Below are positions 11,064 through 22,979 of a stretch of DNA of 64,000 nt, one piece after another. Source of the DNA: Cyclospora cayetanensis (taxonomy: Eukaryota > Apicomplexa > Conoidasida > Eucoccidiorida > Eimeriidae); the NCBI RefSeq assembly GCF_002999335.1, contig NW_020312771.1:62001-126000 (forward strand). The letters are read 5' to 3'. Below the pieces are notes generated by a model. The model saw only the letters and a list, made by a program, of their open reading frames with translations. It did not search any database and was not told the origin of the DNA. How positions within the stretch are numbered: position 1 is the first letter of the stretch; the number at the start of each line of letters is the position of its first letter. The translations under genes were made by a program, and so were the position numbers.

Positions 11064-14000
11064 CGACAGAGAGAGTGCAAGGCGGGCAGCTGAACACACA
11101 TGCGCACACGGGGGCGAGCTTCTTCCTTTTCCCCTTCCTCCCCCACGCCCTTCCTCCCACGCAATGATCCACCCCCCTACTCTCCAAGGAGCAACCGGTG
11201 CTGCAGAAACCCTATCGTCTCAAGGCACCAACAAACAAGAGCCTATCTGAAGGAAAAGCGCGCTAAGTTGCGTGAAATCGTTCAAGCGGTTTGTGGACTT
11301 AGGACTTCCCTCTGTAGCCTTTTGCACTGTCTAAATCTGGCTGACTCTGCGGGAGCTCTGCGTGGCCCTCCTTCATTGCATGAATGCATTCATTTTCCAG
11401 GCTCGTACTTAAGTCTGTAGCAGCTCTTCCCTTCGCTGGCGCGTTCAATAGCTCAGACTCGAAGTCAGTTGGAAAAAATCCCCAAAATGTGGACCCACTT
11501 TGAGAGATCGCGAACTTGGCTGAACTTTTTTGAATGTGGAGCTGGGCATCCAGCTCCAAGGCATGGGAGGCAAGGAGCATTGAGCAAGAAACTTCTGCGT
11601 TTTGAGTGGTAACTTTTGGCGCCTACTCCTGCATGCAGTGGCCTTGAATAAGACACCTGAGCGCCACCGTATCCACCGCAGGGGAAGCTACTATTAAATA
11701 TTGATGTTGCTTCACAACACAAGATTGGAGCTCAATGCTGTAAATTCCCTGTTTTCTCTAGGAGTGGTGGCTAGTCCGTAGCACCTCCGCTTGACCGTTG
11801 GAGGTGTCGGGTAAAGGCTATTGCATTTGCACACAGTTTCGAGACTGGTTGCTTTTTATAATGGCTCATCGAGTAAAGAGGTGGAAAGAAAAGAATCGAG
11901 CAAGAAGTCTGTGTTGAAGTTTCATGGGTTTGGGGAAGTCTGGGGTCCCACCGAGGTCTAGGATGTGTGAGAAAGTACATCTGGTGAAGCTGCTGCGTCT
12001 GCGGGTAACAGACACCTTGTCACACTGGGGCCACAATAGGTTGAAGCGTTTTCGCCTCGAGCTTGCCTTAGGGCCTGGGCAGGGGGTGGCGAGCATCAAG
12101 ACTGACTTTTGCAGGTGCGCGACAGGAAGATAGAGGAACGAAGGACTCGATTACGGCCACATCAGGTTCCTTTCTCTCAAGATGAACTTTAACAAGCATT
12201 ACTTCCCAGTCCACTGCACGAGCGTGCAGGCTGCTAAGTCATGCGGTAGCCACGTGGTGTGGCGGAGATAGTACTATTTGCTCTACTGCAGCAGTACTGC
12301 GTTAGAAGTCATCGAGGTGCCCAAGGGAAGTGTTTGCCTTGATACGCATTTTTGCTGGGCTGGTTAATATAGAGCCGATATACAGTGACGGCGCCAACGC
12401 GCGTTTTACCTACTGAACGGTTACATTGTCCAGCAGGGTTCAGCGCTTCTGCCTTGCTTGAAAAGCAGGCGTAATCATGCTGTTTCCGAAACGCCATCGC
12501 GTCTGACCTTATGGTCCTATAGTTCATGACTAAACAGACTTGACCTTCGAACATCCAGGAGCAGGCGATGAGCAGTTTGAAATCCCTTGTACTCTTTACT
12601 TCTCGTTCATGGCCTTTACCAAACCAGGTTCCTGTTTTGTTGATGTTCCTGATCAGATTACCGTGCTGTTCAGTGTCAGGGAACTGAATCTGTGTCTGGC
12701 CACCCAGCGGTGGAGTGTATAGCGCTCATGATAATCCACAAGCAAAAAATTATGATTCTGGAAAAAGGCTTCCTGATGATCCCTCCTAGCTGCGCTTGGT
12801 CAGTTTCCATCGCCGCCGCAAGCGCCCTTCTGCTCGTGAGGTACCTGGGCAGCATGACCCTCAATGGCAATCTATGTCTACTCCGCAGCATGCATGTGAC
12901 TCGCACTCAGGGCAGTGAGCGAAAGCAGCTCCATGGAAGCGCCAATTGCATGCAGCATTCCCGTAAGCACTCCTCTTCCACCCTTCAGAGATCTTGGCAG
13001 CGGTTTCCCCGGTAGTTCGCCACACGGTCCAAGCCATCACACTGCACGTCTCTGGCGCAGTGAGCTCAAAGCGGCATTCGGCATTTAAACGAGCGGCATA
13101 GTGACCATGCCACCCGAGCTTCTTTTTGTGAAGTGCATCTTAAGCCGTGTACTTGTGAAGGTGTGGAAGGCTTCGTACCTGGCGTACTCAGCTTGGCGCC
13201 ATAGTTTGCTTCCCTAAAACAAATGCAATGAAGGACCTAAACAAGGCCATGGTGGCAGTCAAGCTTAAAGCTCCCAGTCCTTGTTGCTCGTCAGCAGGAC
13301 ATTGCTGTCGTGTAAGTACGGCCGAGCGATTGGCAAGGCCAGCAACTTGGTTGCCGCACTGCGCTAGGCACAATACTAAAGTAAAGAAGTGGGAAGGTTT
13401 CAAAACACACAGACGCCGCAGGAGGAGACCCGAGCACCTGCGTCGATGTGCTATGCTTTGTGCGCGACTCGACAAGGGCAAGGCGTTCAAATACGCGGTT
13501 CCGCTTTGCACCCATTTTGCCAAAGCGCGTACCGTGTGCGTCTGCCGGCTTGATGACGCCTCTCCGCTTCTCTAATGACAGAACTCTGATGTCACGGGGG
13601 CGAGCCATTAGGTAGTACTGCCTACTTTGAGGGTCCCTAAACGGTGGACTCGTAGCGTCTGCAGTTTGTCGCGTTCCCCGTCCGGCGTTTTGAACTGGCA
13701 CGAACACTTTAAATTAAGAGCGTGCTCCCTACATGTGAACTGATTTGTGTATGTGAAGAAGAATATTGCTCTCGACTTGCAGTGCGGGCGGTGTAAGAAA
13801 CGTTTTTACCCGTGCGCTCTCGCCTTCAGGTCCAGCAGACACATGTGCACAATGGAAACGGGAGCCAACCAGTCATCCCTGAATAGGCCCGCAAAGATGA
13901 AGAGTGCGAGTCCGGCACAGGTAGAACGACATTCAGAAAGATATACAAACACCAGCGTGGTCCTGCTCAAAACAGCCCAAGACAAGACACGGAGCTGTTG

Positions 14001-14376
14001 TCTCCCAGAGGCGGATGCAACTTTCTATTGAATTGGTGGCGTCCAAGTGAGCTCCAAAAAGAGACGCACGAAGCAAAGCACGGCATCAGTACTGTAGGTG
14101 ATGGCGCCTTCTGAAGGCACATAGCGCCAGAAAAGGACCGTCCGTTATCACAGTGACTTGACCTCTCGCTCTGTATGTACAGAAGGGGCGCAGGTGCATC
14201 CACCAAAGCCCCCAAACCACAATTTTCTTTTCTCTGTGATCACGAACGGGCCCTAATGGCACTCAGAGAGCTAGCAGCAGACGTGCTAATAGGTGCACAG
14301 GCAGGATCAGCACGAGTGGGTAGCCGAACAGGAGCGCAAAAATCTTGCTGGTAGATGAGCGCTGCAAGCGTGGACC
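11064..14376. other. 3.3-kb convergent intergenic stretch with no recognised gene
   Basis: This lies between the 3' ends of the EF-G and EngB-like genes. Open frames are short, overlap on both strands and show no family motif or consistent splice phase. Nothing resembling a tRNA or rRNA was recognised. Confidence 0.5.
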
Positions 14377-16639
14377 CTAGAAGCAGTCGTCAGGCATGTC
14401 AGAGAGGCTTGCAGTAAGAAGGGCTGTCTTCCGATTCATGCGTTTGATCGAAATGCTCGCCGTTTCCTGTTCTCTCGTTGCTGTGGATGCTGCTGCGCTT
14501 GATTGAGGCGGCATCTCATTCGGGCAGCCTGCCGCGGCCGTTCTCAGGATATGCCGCCACAGCTGCTTAATCCCTGACCCCGTGCGTGCAGACACAACGA
14601 ATACAGGAACCTCATGCTTCCTGAGGAACTGCTGTTGCTGCGTCTGTTGCGACGCAAGCTGCTGCTGCACGTGCTCTTGGTCGTGCTCGAGCTTCGGCAA
14701 AGCTGCTTCTCTACAAGGGGCTTCCAAGACGTCCTCGGGGGACGCTCTGCCACTCGGATCCTTGTGCCCATTGCTGTGAATCATTTTTCTTTGCTGCTCC
14801 AGCAACAGCTTCATTCGCAATTGCAACAAGTGGGGAGACAGCGCGATCCGGCGGTACCGTGAGAGGTCTTCGATCAAGTCCTACCAACCAGCCACACGAG
14901 CACACGACGCGAGTCTTGCATCGAACCTTATACCGCCCATAAGTAGATGCTTCGTGCGCTTGCGTTGGGATGCAAGCCTGTATGCATTCTCTCTCAAAGT
15001 CACAGGCACAAGGGAGAAGTGGCATTAAGGACAGCAACTGCAGGATGCAGATAGGCGAGCCGCAATAGGTCGGGCTGCTGAGATGACAATGCAGGAATCT
15101 CGCAGGTGCACGGGTAGAAAAGCAGCCAGCGAAAGCACCCTAAAGTACAGCGATCTCTACAGAGAAGAAAACCGCAGGACCGACTTGAAGGAAATGCACA
15201 GAAACACAGCAATAGGAGGAATCGTGAGAGCTGCACCATAAACGAACCGTCAGTTGCGTCGCACTGAGCTGGTCTTCCTTCGTCACCACCAGCGTTGTCA
15301 AAATTCTGTTTTGTTGCAGGAGCTTCAACAGAGCAACATCATGAGACCCCAGGCCCCTTCTTCCATCCACAAGCAGCAGCATGTGCTGCAGCGCCTGTTG
15401 CATGTCTTGCCTACGGCTCACATACACCTCGAGCGTACGAGAGATTTGGTGCGCCTTCTCTGGTGATATGCCCTCCGTGTATCCATACCCTGGGAGGTCC
15501 GTGAGGACTAAGGCCCCCCGTCGAAGCAGTTGCTGCTGCTGCTTCTGCTGCTGCTTCTGCTGCTGCTTCTGCTGCTGCCTGTTTTCGTGCGCTGCGGCGG
15601 AAAAACTAAAGAGGTAAAAGTCGATGGCCTGTGTTCGTCCAGGTGTGCGCGAGGAGCGTGCGTGTGGCTGTTTGTTGCTGCTGTTACCGCTGCTGCATAG
15701 GCGGAAGAAGGCATTCAAGAGGGAGGATTTTCCAACGTTGCTGCGGCCTGCAATGGCGATTTCGGGAAGCTGATGCTGCTGGAGGACGCCCTCCACCAGC
15801 TCTTGCAGCAGCCGCTCCCGCAGGGTGTGCCTCGTTGTTGATGTACAAGAGGACAAGTCATCGGCATCTCCACCTGCATCCTGAGCTGCAGCAGAGGTAA
15901 GGGGTGGGTGGAGGAAGAATTCGTGTGCAGCGGTACCGCCTAGAGAATCTTGCAGTTTCTGCGTGGGCAGTCTTCTTCCTGCACCGCTGCTTGCGTCTTG
16001 ATCTACAGTTCGCACAGCTCTGGGAAGCGCCTTCTCGCGAAGCCGCTCTTGCTGGCCGCTGGATTCTGCCGGCAACAAAAGGGACCCCAGGAACGAGGGC
16101 ACCAGGCGGCTGGTGTCTGCTGTATTCAGAAGCTGCTGTAAATTGTACGCGCCGCCGTGGATGCTGGCTCTGCTGCTTGAGAGTGCAGCTGCGATAGGCA
16201 TACCCAGGATAGGCTTGGCGGAAGACTTCGAACTGGAATTCTGCAGACACCAAGGAGCGCTGCTCTCCCAGGGGGCGTCCACTAGGAGGCCTGAAGCACG
16301 CTTTCGCAAAGGCCGCTTCTCCGTTTCACCCGGATTTCGGGGGGCCCCTTGGGGGGCCCTTTTCAATCGAGCCGGTGGGGGCTTCCCGCAGGACCCTCCT
16401 CTCCCGCGTGCTGCGGCAGCAAGCGTCGCTCGCCGGGGGGTTCTTGGGGGCCCCCTCACGGAAAGAAAGGCAGCAACGGAGCACCTAGGGGGGCCCCTCG
16501 GCAGGGGCCTTCGCGTCGAGAGGCCCCTGCGAAGACACCCGGAAGACAGAGCAGGGAGAGCCGACAACAGCAGCAGCAACAGCAACACCAGCGGGTGTTG
16601 CCGCAGCATCGCGTACATGTGGCCACATGTATTAAGCAC
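14377..16639 (-). CDS. engB: EngB/YihA-type GTPase with apicoplast-like leader
   Basis: Exons complement(14377..14880, 15248..16639), joined in phase 0 (GTTCGT donor, TAG acceptor), give about 631 residues. EngB GTPases help assemble the bacterial-type large ribosomal subunit. Motifs in order are AIAGRSNVGKSSLLNA (G1), SSRTPGRTQAIDFY (G2), LTDLPGYGY (G3), TKEDQLSA (G4, in place of the usual TKAD/NKxD) and VVSARTGSGIKQLW (G5). The first 30 residues hold a strongly hydrophobic leucine stretch ending in a small-residue site. A long Arg/Pro/Ser-rich segment follows, which is a bipartite leader expected for the apicoplast. About 280 residues precede the GTPase domain, compared with almost none in bacteria. 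Gln/Lys runs sit between G2 and G3, and another Gln-rich insertion sits before G5. Apicoplast location is inferred from the leader. Confidence 0.85.
16325..16540. repeat. cluster of GGGGCCCC palindromes inside the EngB leader coding region
   Basis: At least four GGGGGCCCC or GGGGCCCC palindromes fall within about 200 bases here, in the part of the gene coding for the targeting leader. They translate as Gly/Pro/Arg-rich segments. The same motif is common in nearby non-coding DNA. Confidence 0.7.
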
Positions 16640-16872
16640 TTACCCAGGGGATTCTTTGGCACTGCTTCACTGTGGTTGCATGAGTGTATCCCCTAGTTTC
16701 AAGCCTAACCCCCAAGAACCCTCGGCCGGGGGCCTCCTCCCCCATGGTATGGCACAGTGTCGTTTTCGTACATCTAAACGCCTTCTCGCAAAAGCGCCTC
16801 GACGAAGAAGCCAAGTGTAGAGCTTCTTGTTTCCTCTGGTGCTCGCGTATATTGATCAGGCACCGCCGTCCG

Positions 16873-16900
16873 GCGGGGGGCCCCTACAGGGGCCCCCCGC
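16873..16900. repeat. perfect 13-bp inverted repeat of GGGGGGCCCC type
   Basis: The left arm at 16873-16885 and right arm at 16888-16900 are exact reverse complements separated by two bases. It lies about 230 bases upstream of the EngB-like start and is the cleanest example in the window of the dispersed G/C palindrome. Confidence 0.85.
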
Positions 16901-17193
16901 GTCGTGCCTCCGGTCTCACCAGCGCAAGGGGCTTTGTCCCCCTTCTTCCCAACTTCCTAGTACTTCCCTTCCATTGAGGGCCGTTTTCTTCTGCTTAATT
17001 CTGAAGTACTGTGGATAAGATGTACCCAGCACCGCAATTGCAGTTCCTCATGCCTAAGCGATCAAAAGTTTGGCTCAACCCCCCGAAACCCCCCAACTCG
17101 ATTGCTTACATCACTCAAATCACACACCTCTCACACACCACACCTTAAGCTTCGTGCCCCTCCATTCGCGACCTGTAGGCAAAGCAAATGACC

Positions 17194-17600
17194 TCAAGGC
17201 CCCTTGCCGTCCGTGCTGAGCTGCCTCAGTTCCTGTCTCTGCATCTCCTGCAGTGTTGTTGTGCTTCTCGCTGTGCGTTTCTGGTGTGCTTTGGATGCTT
17301 CGTACGCCTGCCCTTGCTTTAAGGCCATTTCGGCTTTAGAGGCTTGCACCTCCATGCTGCCTTCCCTCCTTCTCGGCCTCCGCACCTTTATCTGTACAGA
17401 CAAATAGCCACTTCGTTTCAGCTTGCTTCTGTCTGACTGCTTACGATAGCCCCTGCCCGCATGCTCCAATCACGGCATCTGTAATCCAGTCCACTTGCGC
17501 GGTGATCCTGTTCGAGTCAGAGGGCGCACCGCAGAGCGCGGTCGGCGCCTTCAAGCAAGGCTCCACTTTAAAGCATTCTACAAGGAGACACAAAAAATTG
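17194..17600 (-). CDS. possible small hypothetical gene, C-terminal exons only
   Basis: Two minus-strand stretches look coding and can be joined in phase 0. The upstream one reads SDSNRITAQVDWITDA and ends before a GTGATT donor near 17477. The downstream one begins after a TACAG acceptor near 17399 with IKVRRPRRREGSMEVQ and ends at a TGA at 17194. The downstream part is Lys/Arg/Gln-rich and likely helical. A further acceptor (TTGTAG) lies near 17583, so more exons would be expected upstream. I recognise no family. The evidence is composition and splice phase only, so this may be a chance open frame. Confidence 0.3.
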
Positions 17601-18659
17601 ACCCTCGAACCAGCACGAAAACTCAACAGGGTTGCTGGGTTTCCTCCTAAAGTGCTCCCTTTCCCCTCTTCTTCTTGCTTCCACCCAGCTGGCCCTCCGC
17701 ACGACAAGAGAAATTGACAACTTAGTGGTTTATGCGCGTTGCTGCACACTGTGAGCACTACTTCGAGCATTCACACCTCTTTGAAGAATAATATTTAGAG
17801 CGCATGCACACAACGTTGATGCTTATCGTATCGAGCTACCTCAACTCTGCAGCACGTAAGAGATAGGAGCAGCTACACCAAACAGTCAAGTTCTTCATTG
17901 CATGTAACACACTCTGTCAAAGGAATTGGCGCAAGGTGGCGTAGCCAGCTACAGTGCCTGCAGCCAAATTGTTTGTCCTCTCTCTCGTTCCACGGTTCGC
18001 CGCGTCACGAAACCAAAAGTTTCTCCACACGAAGGCAATAGTGCGCGGAAAGCAGTTTAGAGAGCAAGCGACGCTTTTGTCACGGCAGACGCTAGACAGC
18101 GGTGCAGAGAGTGGCGATATGTAGATGCATAAAATGTGCAACAGCCGGGCAGCCCCGTGAGCCTCCAGGGAGGTGTAACGCGCGCGGTGCATTTGAGAGC
18201 CCAGTGGGCAGGAATAAAAGCGCACAACCACCGCAGAGGCAGAAGTTGGCAGAAAAAGGGGTGCCGCAAAAACAGCCAAGCACATGTGTACAGCAAGGTG
18301 TAAGAAGGGTGGGCAGAGCGATGCCGCATTCACAGCAGCGAAGTGGGCGCGCATAGAAAAAAACCCTCTCTTCTGTGGAAACGAGGTGCCAGAGGGAGGG
18401 AGATGAGGGAGCTCTATTGCGGAGAGAGGGCCCTAGCGCGCAGATTAGAGGAAGCACTAGTCCTTATACCCTTCCTATCCTCTGTGGCCCCTTCACCTGC
18501 TCCGCGTGTCGCCTTCCGATGGTCTCTTTTACAGCCGAGCGACTCTTCTGAAAGGCTTCGATTCGAAGAGGCTGGACACTACCGCCGGACTCACAGCAGC
18601 AACACTGCTAGGCTCCCTGCGAGGTAAAACACGCCGCAAAAGTCGAGTGAGCCAATGCA
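17600..18659. other. intergenic stretch, nothing recognised
   Basis: About 1 kb between the tentative small gene and the 3' end of the HIBCH-like gene. Open frames here are short and overlap on both strands without motifs. Confidence 0.4.
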
Positions 18660-21358
18660 TTAGGAAGGCAGTAAGAAGAGCCATCTACATGCATCTTTGG
18701 TGTCTAATAAGTTGCGCGTGCAGCGTGCTGTTGCGGCGCGCAAGGGTAGAGACTGCGATTTGACGGTTGTCGTCTGCCCATCAAAGCTCTGATGATACCA
18801 CTTTGGCTTCTTATCTTTGTCGATAAGGAGGGCTCTAACGCCCTCCTTGAAGTTCCAACTATGGGCAGCTGCCATCATATTACACATTAGGTTCAGTTCA
18901 ATATTTAAGGCCTCCCGCAGCAGTTGCAGCCGCTGCAGCGGGAGTTTCTCGTGCTGCGGCTGCCTCATCGAGGAGAGGGAGGCCCTTGATGTTTCTTGAG
19001 GACAGCCTGGATCTGGCGTTTCCACGAGCACCCCTGCCGTGGGTGGTCTTGTTGCTGTTGCTGCCGCCGCTGCTGCAGCTTTTGTCGCGGCTTCTGTTGC
19101 AGCTTCTCTCGCGCGAAGAGCTTTGTACGTGACAACGAGAGAAAGTGGGCACGCGCGCCGTAGTTTTTCAAGCGCCTTTCGGCACAAGGCGCAAGTGTCC
19201 GATCCTTCTTCGAGCGCGGCCATCAAACTCTGCGCGCAAAACGCGGAAACCTCTTTTCTCTCCTTTAAAAAAAGCTGCTTGCAGACCCTTCCCACCCCGC
19301 TAGAAGTGCGTTTCCGTCCAGCACGGCTCGCCTCTAAGGACGCAGGATTCGCAAAGTAGGCCTCAAGGAAGGAGAGAAACGACGCTGTGAGCAGTCGGCT
19401 GCATTCAAGAGGCCTCGCCAGAAAACCAGCCGGGCAGCTTTCCGGAGAAACACTCAATGCTGTCAGGCGTTCGGATGCCCAAGCCTTAGGCTCCACATCC
19501 GAAGGGGGCCCCTGCGCCAAATGCACACGGGCTGGATTCGCATCGCGTGATAGAGCGGCAATGCGCTGCCTCCACCCTGCCGCGAAGCAGCCTGCCAGTC
19601 CGCAGCCTTGTCGGCAGGACTGCAAGGGTTCGCGCCTGTGAAGTCAGTCGATGCCGAACCTGCCGTAAGAGAGTTATCGCCTCCCCAAGCTTTGCGGAAG
19701 GAAGAAAATGAGTGGCGAGTCCTGTGAACGCAGTCGCAGCAACGGACGGAGTCGCATCGGCAGCAGACTTCTTGAAGCACCGCCCCAACAGACACAGAGC
19801 GCCGCAGCGCAGCCTGCTTCCAGTCGTACAGCACGCACAAAACCCGTCTTCTTATGAGGCCTTGAGCTGCAGCTGCGTCGTAAGAGGCGCGGGTGCAGTT
19901 CTACAAAGACTTATGTACACGCATGCACGCAGTGGGCTGGAGACAACAAACAGACGGCAAACGATAACAGGCGCAAGGCACCGCGTCTCACCTGTATCCA
20001 AGAGGTCCCCTGCCGTGAGACGGTCTCCCGTGAGCGCAAGATAGAGACCTAGCCCTTTAGGATGCAGCTCGGCAAAGGCCTGCGTCATGCCTACATCCGG
20101 AAAAAGGCCAATATGCACCTGAAACAGAAGAGCAGCACCCCCTGCGGCAAGCTGTTTGTTTGCTTCCACATGCAAAGGACGCCGGCAGACAGGAAACGAG
20201 GGGGGCGCAGCCTCGGCAGCAGTTGCAGCGGTCTATGCAACAGCAATAGCTGCAGCGGTATATGCAACAGCAATAGCTGCAGCGGTCTATGCAACAGCAA
20301 TAGCTGCAGCGGTACATGCAACAGCAATAGCTGCAGCGGTATATGCAACAGCATTAGCTGCGGGAGGAGAAGAGGAGCCTAGAGAATCCGCATAAACGCC
20401 AAGAAGCGCAGCCCCTCAGAAGCGATGCAGACAACGACAGGCGTGCCCTACTTCTGGCATTGCAAATTGCGTGCGTTCTGTGCAAACGCGGAGGCCTCCG
20501 TGGACTGTGATGCCAACCCCCCCGCCTGCAAATGCGAAGGAAGCAGCACACCCCGCGCAAGATCACTCCCCCCCCAATCCTTGTTTCCGCATGTGCACGT
20601 CTGGCGAGGCAGAGGGTTTATTGTTCAGCAGTTCCAGTGAGCTATGGCGTTTCTTCGGACGCACCAAAGACGATGCCGTTCCATAGGGCGACCACTGAAA
20701 GGCCCCTTTCTTCGGCAAGAAGTAAGTCCAGCGCGTATTCTTGCATGAAAAAGGCCACGGCGGCTGCCTCCCCCCCTTCAGCAACGGCGCGCACATCTCC
20801 GCCTGACACCGTACACCCCAGAAGCAAAGCCGGAGTCCGCATGGCTACACAGCGAACAAAGAAAAGCGGCATCGAAGGAGGGCAGCAAAAGCCCCAAAAA
20901 TTCCCTCAAACGCGGCTGCCTGCGCCCATACAAAGGCCTCTCGGGAGATCCTTTATTTGCGTGCCGTGTGGGCAGCCAGAGCCTCCAGATCCCCGCATCG
21001 TGCCTGCCTTCCCGCCCTTAGTAGCACAGTTAGCTGCCCTTGTGGCGGCTGCTGCCGCCTTCGCACTGGCTGTCCCCTGATGATGTCTCTCGAGAGAAAC
21101 ATGGCTTCCGGCAAGACTTGGGAGCAGCGTGCGAAAAGACGCCTTACCCGCGCAAAAGGCTCGGGGACCCTCCCCTCGAAGGATGACGAGGCCTTTCTCA
21201 TTCTGCCTCTGCTGAAAGAACTGAAACATTTGCTGCAGCATTTCCAACGACAACGCGTTAAGGGCCTTGGAGCGACACAGGGTGAGTGTGTACACCGGAA
21301 GGCTGCTTGCCGAGTTTTGAACCTTCTCTAGGACGATTTCTCCGCCGCCTCTCGGCAT
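18660..21358 (-). CDS. HIBCH: 3-hydroxyisobutyryl-CoA hydrolase (crotonase fold)
   Basis: Exons complement(18660..19565, 19660..19721, 19992..20118, 20452..20525, 20665..20802, 21148..21358), all joining in phase, give about 505 residues. HIBCH releases 3-hydroxyisobutyrate from its CoA ester in valine breakdown, normally in mitochondria. Visible are ALNALSLEM near the N-terminus, RAFCAGGDVRAVAEGGE across intron 1 (CoA and oxyanion site), FGGGVGITVHG across intron 2, then FAMPE-VHIGLFPDVGM with the catalytic Glu. LTGDRLTAGDLLDTGLATHF follows. Near the C-terminus FKEGVRALLIDKDKKPKW is the HIBCH signature absent from plain enoyl-CoA hydratases. The last exon carries Ala- and Arg-rich insertions. 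The acceptor of the last exon is ambiguous: 19619 is also in frame but would leave a 40-base intron. The N-terminal targeting sequence, if any, may lie in an unrecognised upstream exon. Confidence 0.88.
20231..20365. repeat. 27-bp minisatellite, five copies, inside HIBCH intron
   Basis: Five tandem units of 27 bp start with GTNTATGCAACAGCAATAGC and continue TGCAGCG. They differ mainly at one or two bases near the start (GTC, GTA, GTAC). The array lies entirely inside the intron between the exons ending at 20452 and starting at 20118. Because the unit length is a multiple of three and it lacks stops in several frames, it gives misleading open frames on both strands. Confidence 0.92.
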
Positions 21359-22979
21359 TATCGACACGGGATGATGGGGTTCGCACTGACACTACAGCTG
21401 TAGCTGCTGCAGGTGCCCTCAGGCCTCGCAAGGGGGCTGCCGCTGATCGTGGGAGGCACACTGGGGAAGCGCGGCAAGGGCGCTCCAACAGAAGGCAACA
21501 ACGGCGTGCTTGGAGGCTGCCACTGCCGCGGCAGTGTGCGCCCTTGCACGCCTGCAGGAGGCGTGGAAAGCCACAAGAAGCCTCCAATGGAGGGCCTCTG
21601 CGCTGGAGACCTAGGGGAGAAGCACAAAAGCCTCTCATAGGCACTCGCGTCGATGGCGTCGTCGCAGCTCCCCCGTTTATCTCTCGGGGGGCAGTAGTGG
21701 CAGGCACAGTCCGCCGGCCGGTAGATGTCGAGTCAAGAAACCCTGACAACTAGAAGACGCGAAGACCTACATACATGTACATACACACATATTCGCACAC
21801 ATGTGCATGGACACCTACATATGCATACTGCATATATATATACACTACATATACATATACACACTACACATACATATGCATACTGCATGTACATATGCAC
21901 ACTACATATACATATGCACACTACATATACATATGCATACTACATGTACATATGCATACTGCATATGCATATACACACTACATGTACATATACACACTAC
22001 ATATACATATGCATACTACATGTACATATGCATACTGCATATGCATATACACACTACATGTACATATACACACTACATATACATATGCATACTACATATA
22101 CATATGCGCTCACTACATATAGATATACATGTACATTCATACACATACAGGTATTCATGTACATATATACATAATGCATACACCTACATGTACGTACTAC
22201 ATCTGCAAGTCCATGTACATACACCCATATACATATACGTCTCTATACACACATACACATCTATATACACACACATACGTATCTGTACACACATATATCT
22301 GTATACCTACATACACATACACATATGTACAGCCATATACGCACACACGCTCTTCTGCGAGCGCACAGACACCTCTACACGTGCCCATGCATATACACAG
22401 GCTGACACACACATCCACTCCCCACAGACAGATATTGCGATTCCGGAATGGGGGTTTGAAACTGCATGCGGCCGCCGACCAACAGCCGTACCGCAGCGCC
22501 CGCTGCAGCGCACCCTATAAGGCTACAACTTTGCAAAGTCGCTAAGCGCTGCGCCTCAGTCGCTGGAGTTCTTGTGGTTGAATGCTTGGATAGAGGCAAG
22601 GAATTCCTTTAGGATCTAGAGTTTGCGGATTGGCGTCCGCGGTGTACAGGCAGGGCCCTCGCGCGCTCGGAGGGCCCCGCCTGTCCACGCAGCAACAGGG
22701 GCCCCCAAGGGCAGACTTCGCATGCTGTTACACAGTTGCCGCCTTCCCCACCCCACAAAAAGCCCAACAGTTGCTGGCGTAGTGCTACACGATGGGCTTT
22801 TTGCGAGCCATCCACACGAAGCTCGACACCTCTTACCGCAGCGGGGCCCTCCGGGGAGTATCGTCCTGCTGAAGCAGCTGCAAGCGACGCGTTCAAGACG
22901 CCGTGAGGTCTTTTTTCACGGTAAAGGGGCACCTGAATTTCGTGTTTTGGTCGCTGGTGGCCTTACAAGATTCAACACA
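21359..22979. other. divergent intergenic region between HIBCH and PPWD1 genes
   Basis: The genes on either side are read outwards. The left part (21359-21760) is G/C-rich and could hold an upstream HIBCH exon. The middle is filled by a long alternating repeat. The right part (22430-22979) is the presumed PPWD1 5' region, and no separate gene was recognised in it. Confidence 0.45.
21766..22425. repeat. long ATACACAC/TACATATGCATAC tandem repeat
   Basis: About 650 bases consist of units such as ACTACATATACATATGCATA and TGCATATGCATATACACACT, repeated with small changes. The first half (21840-22120) is quite regular, with a higher-order period of roughly 60-80 bases. The second half decays into CATATACAC variants. 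It is intergenic, between two divergent genes, and gives spurious Tyr/His/Thr open frames. Confidence 0.9.

Noticed and set aside
18092..18457. Overlapping Cys/Leu/Pro-rich minus-strand frames
   Set aside because: Three frames overlap in the same stretch with no motif, as expected for G/C-rich non-coding DNA.
20062..20395. Open frames encoding repeated VYATAIAAA or LLLHIPLQL patterns on both strands
   Set aside because: They are readings of the 27-bp intronic minisatellite and lie wholly inside a HIBCH intron whose flanking exons join in phase.
21725..22520. Long Tyr/His/Thr-rich open frames up to about 240 codons
   Set aside because: They are translations of the ATACACAT satellite, with no start context or conserved motif.
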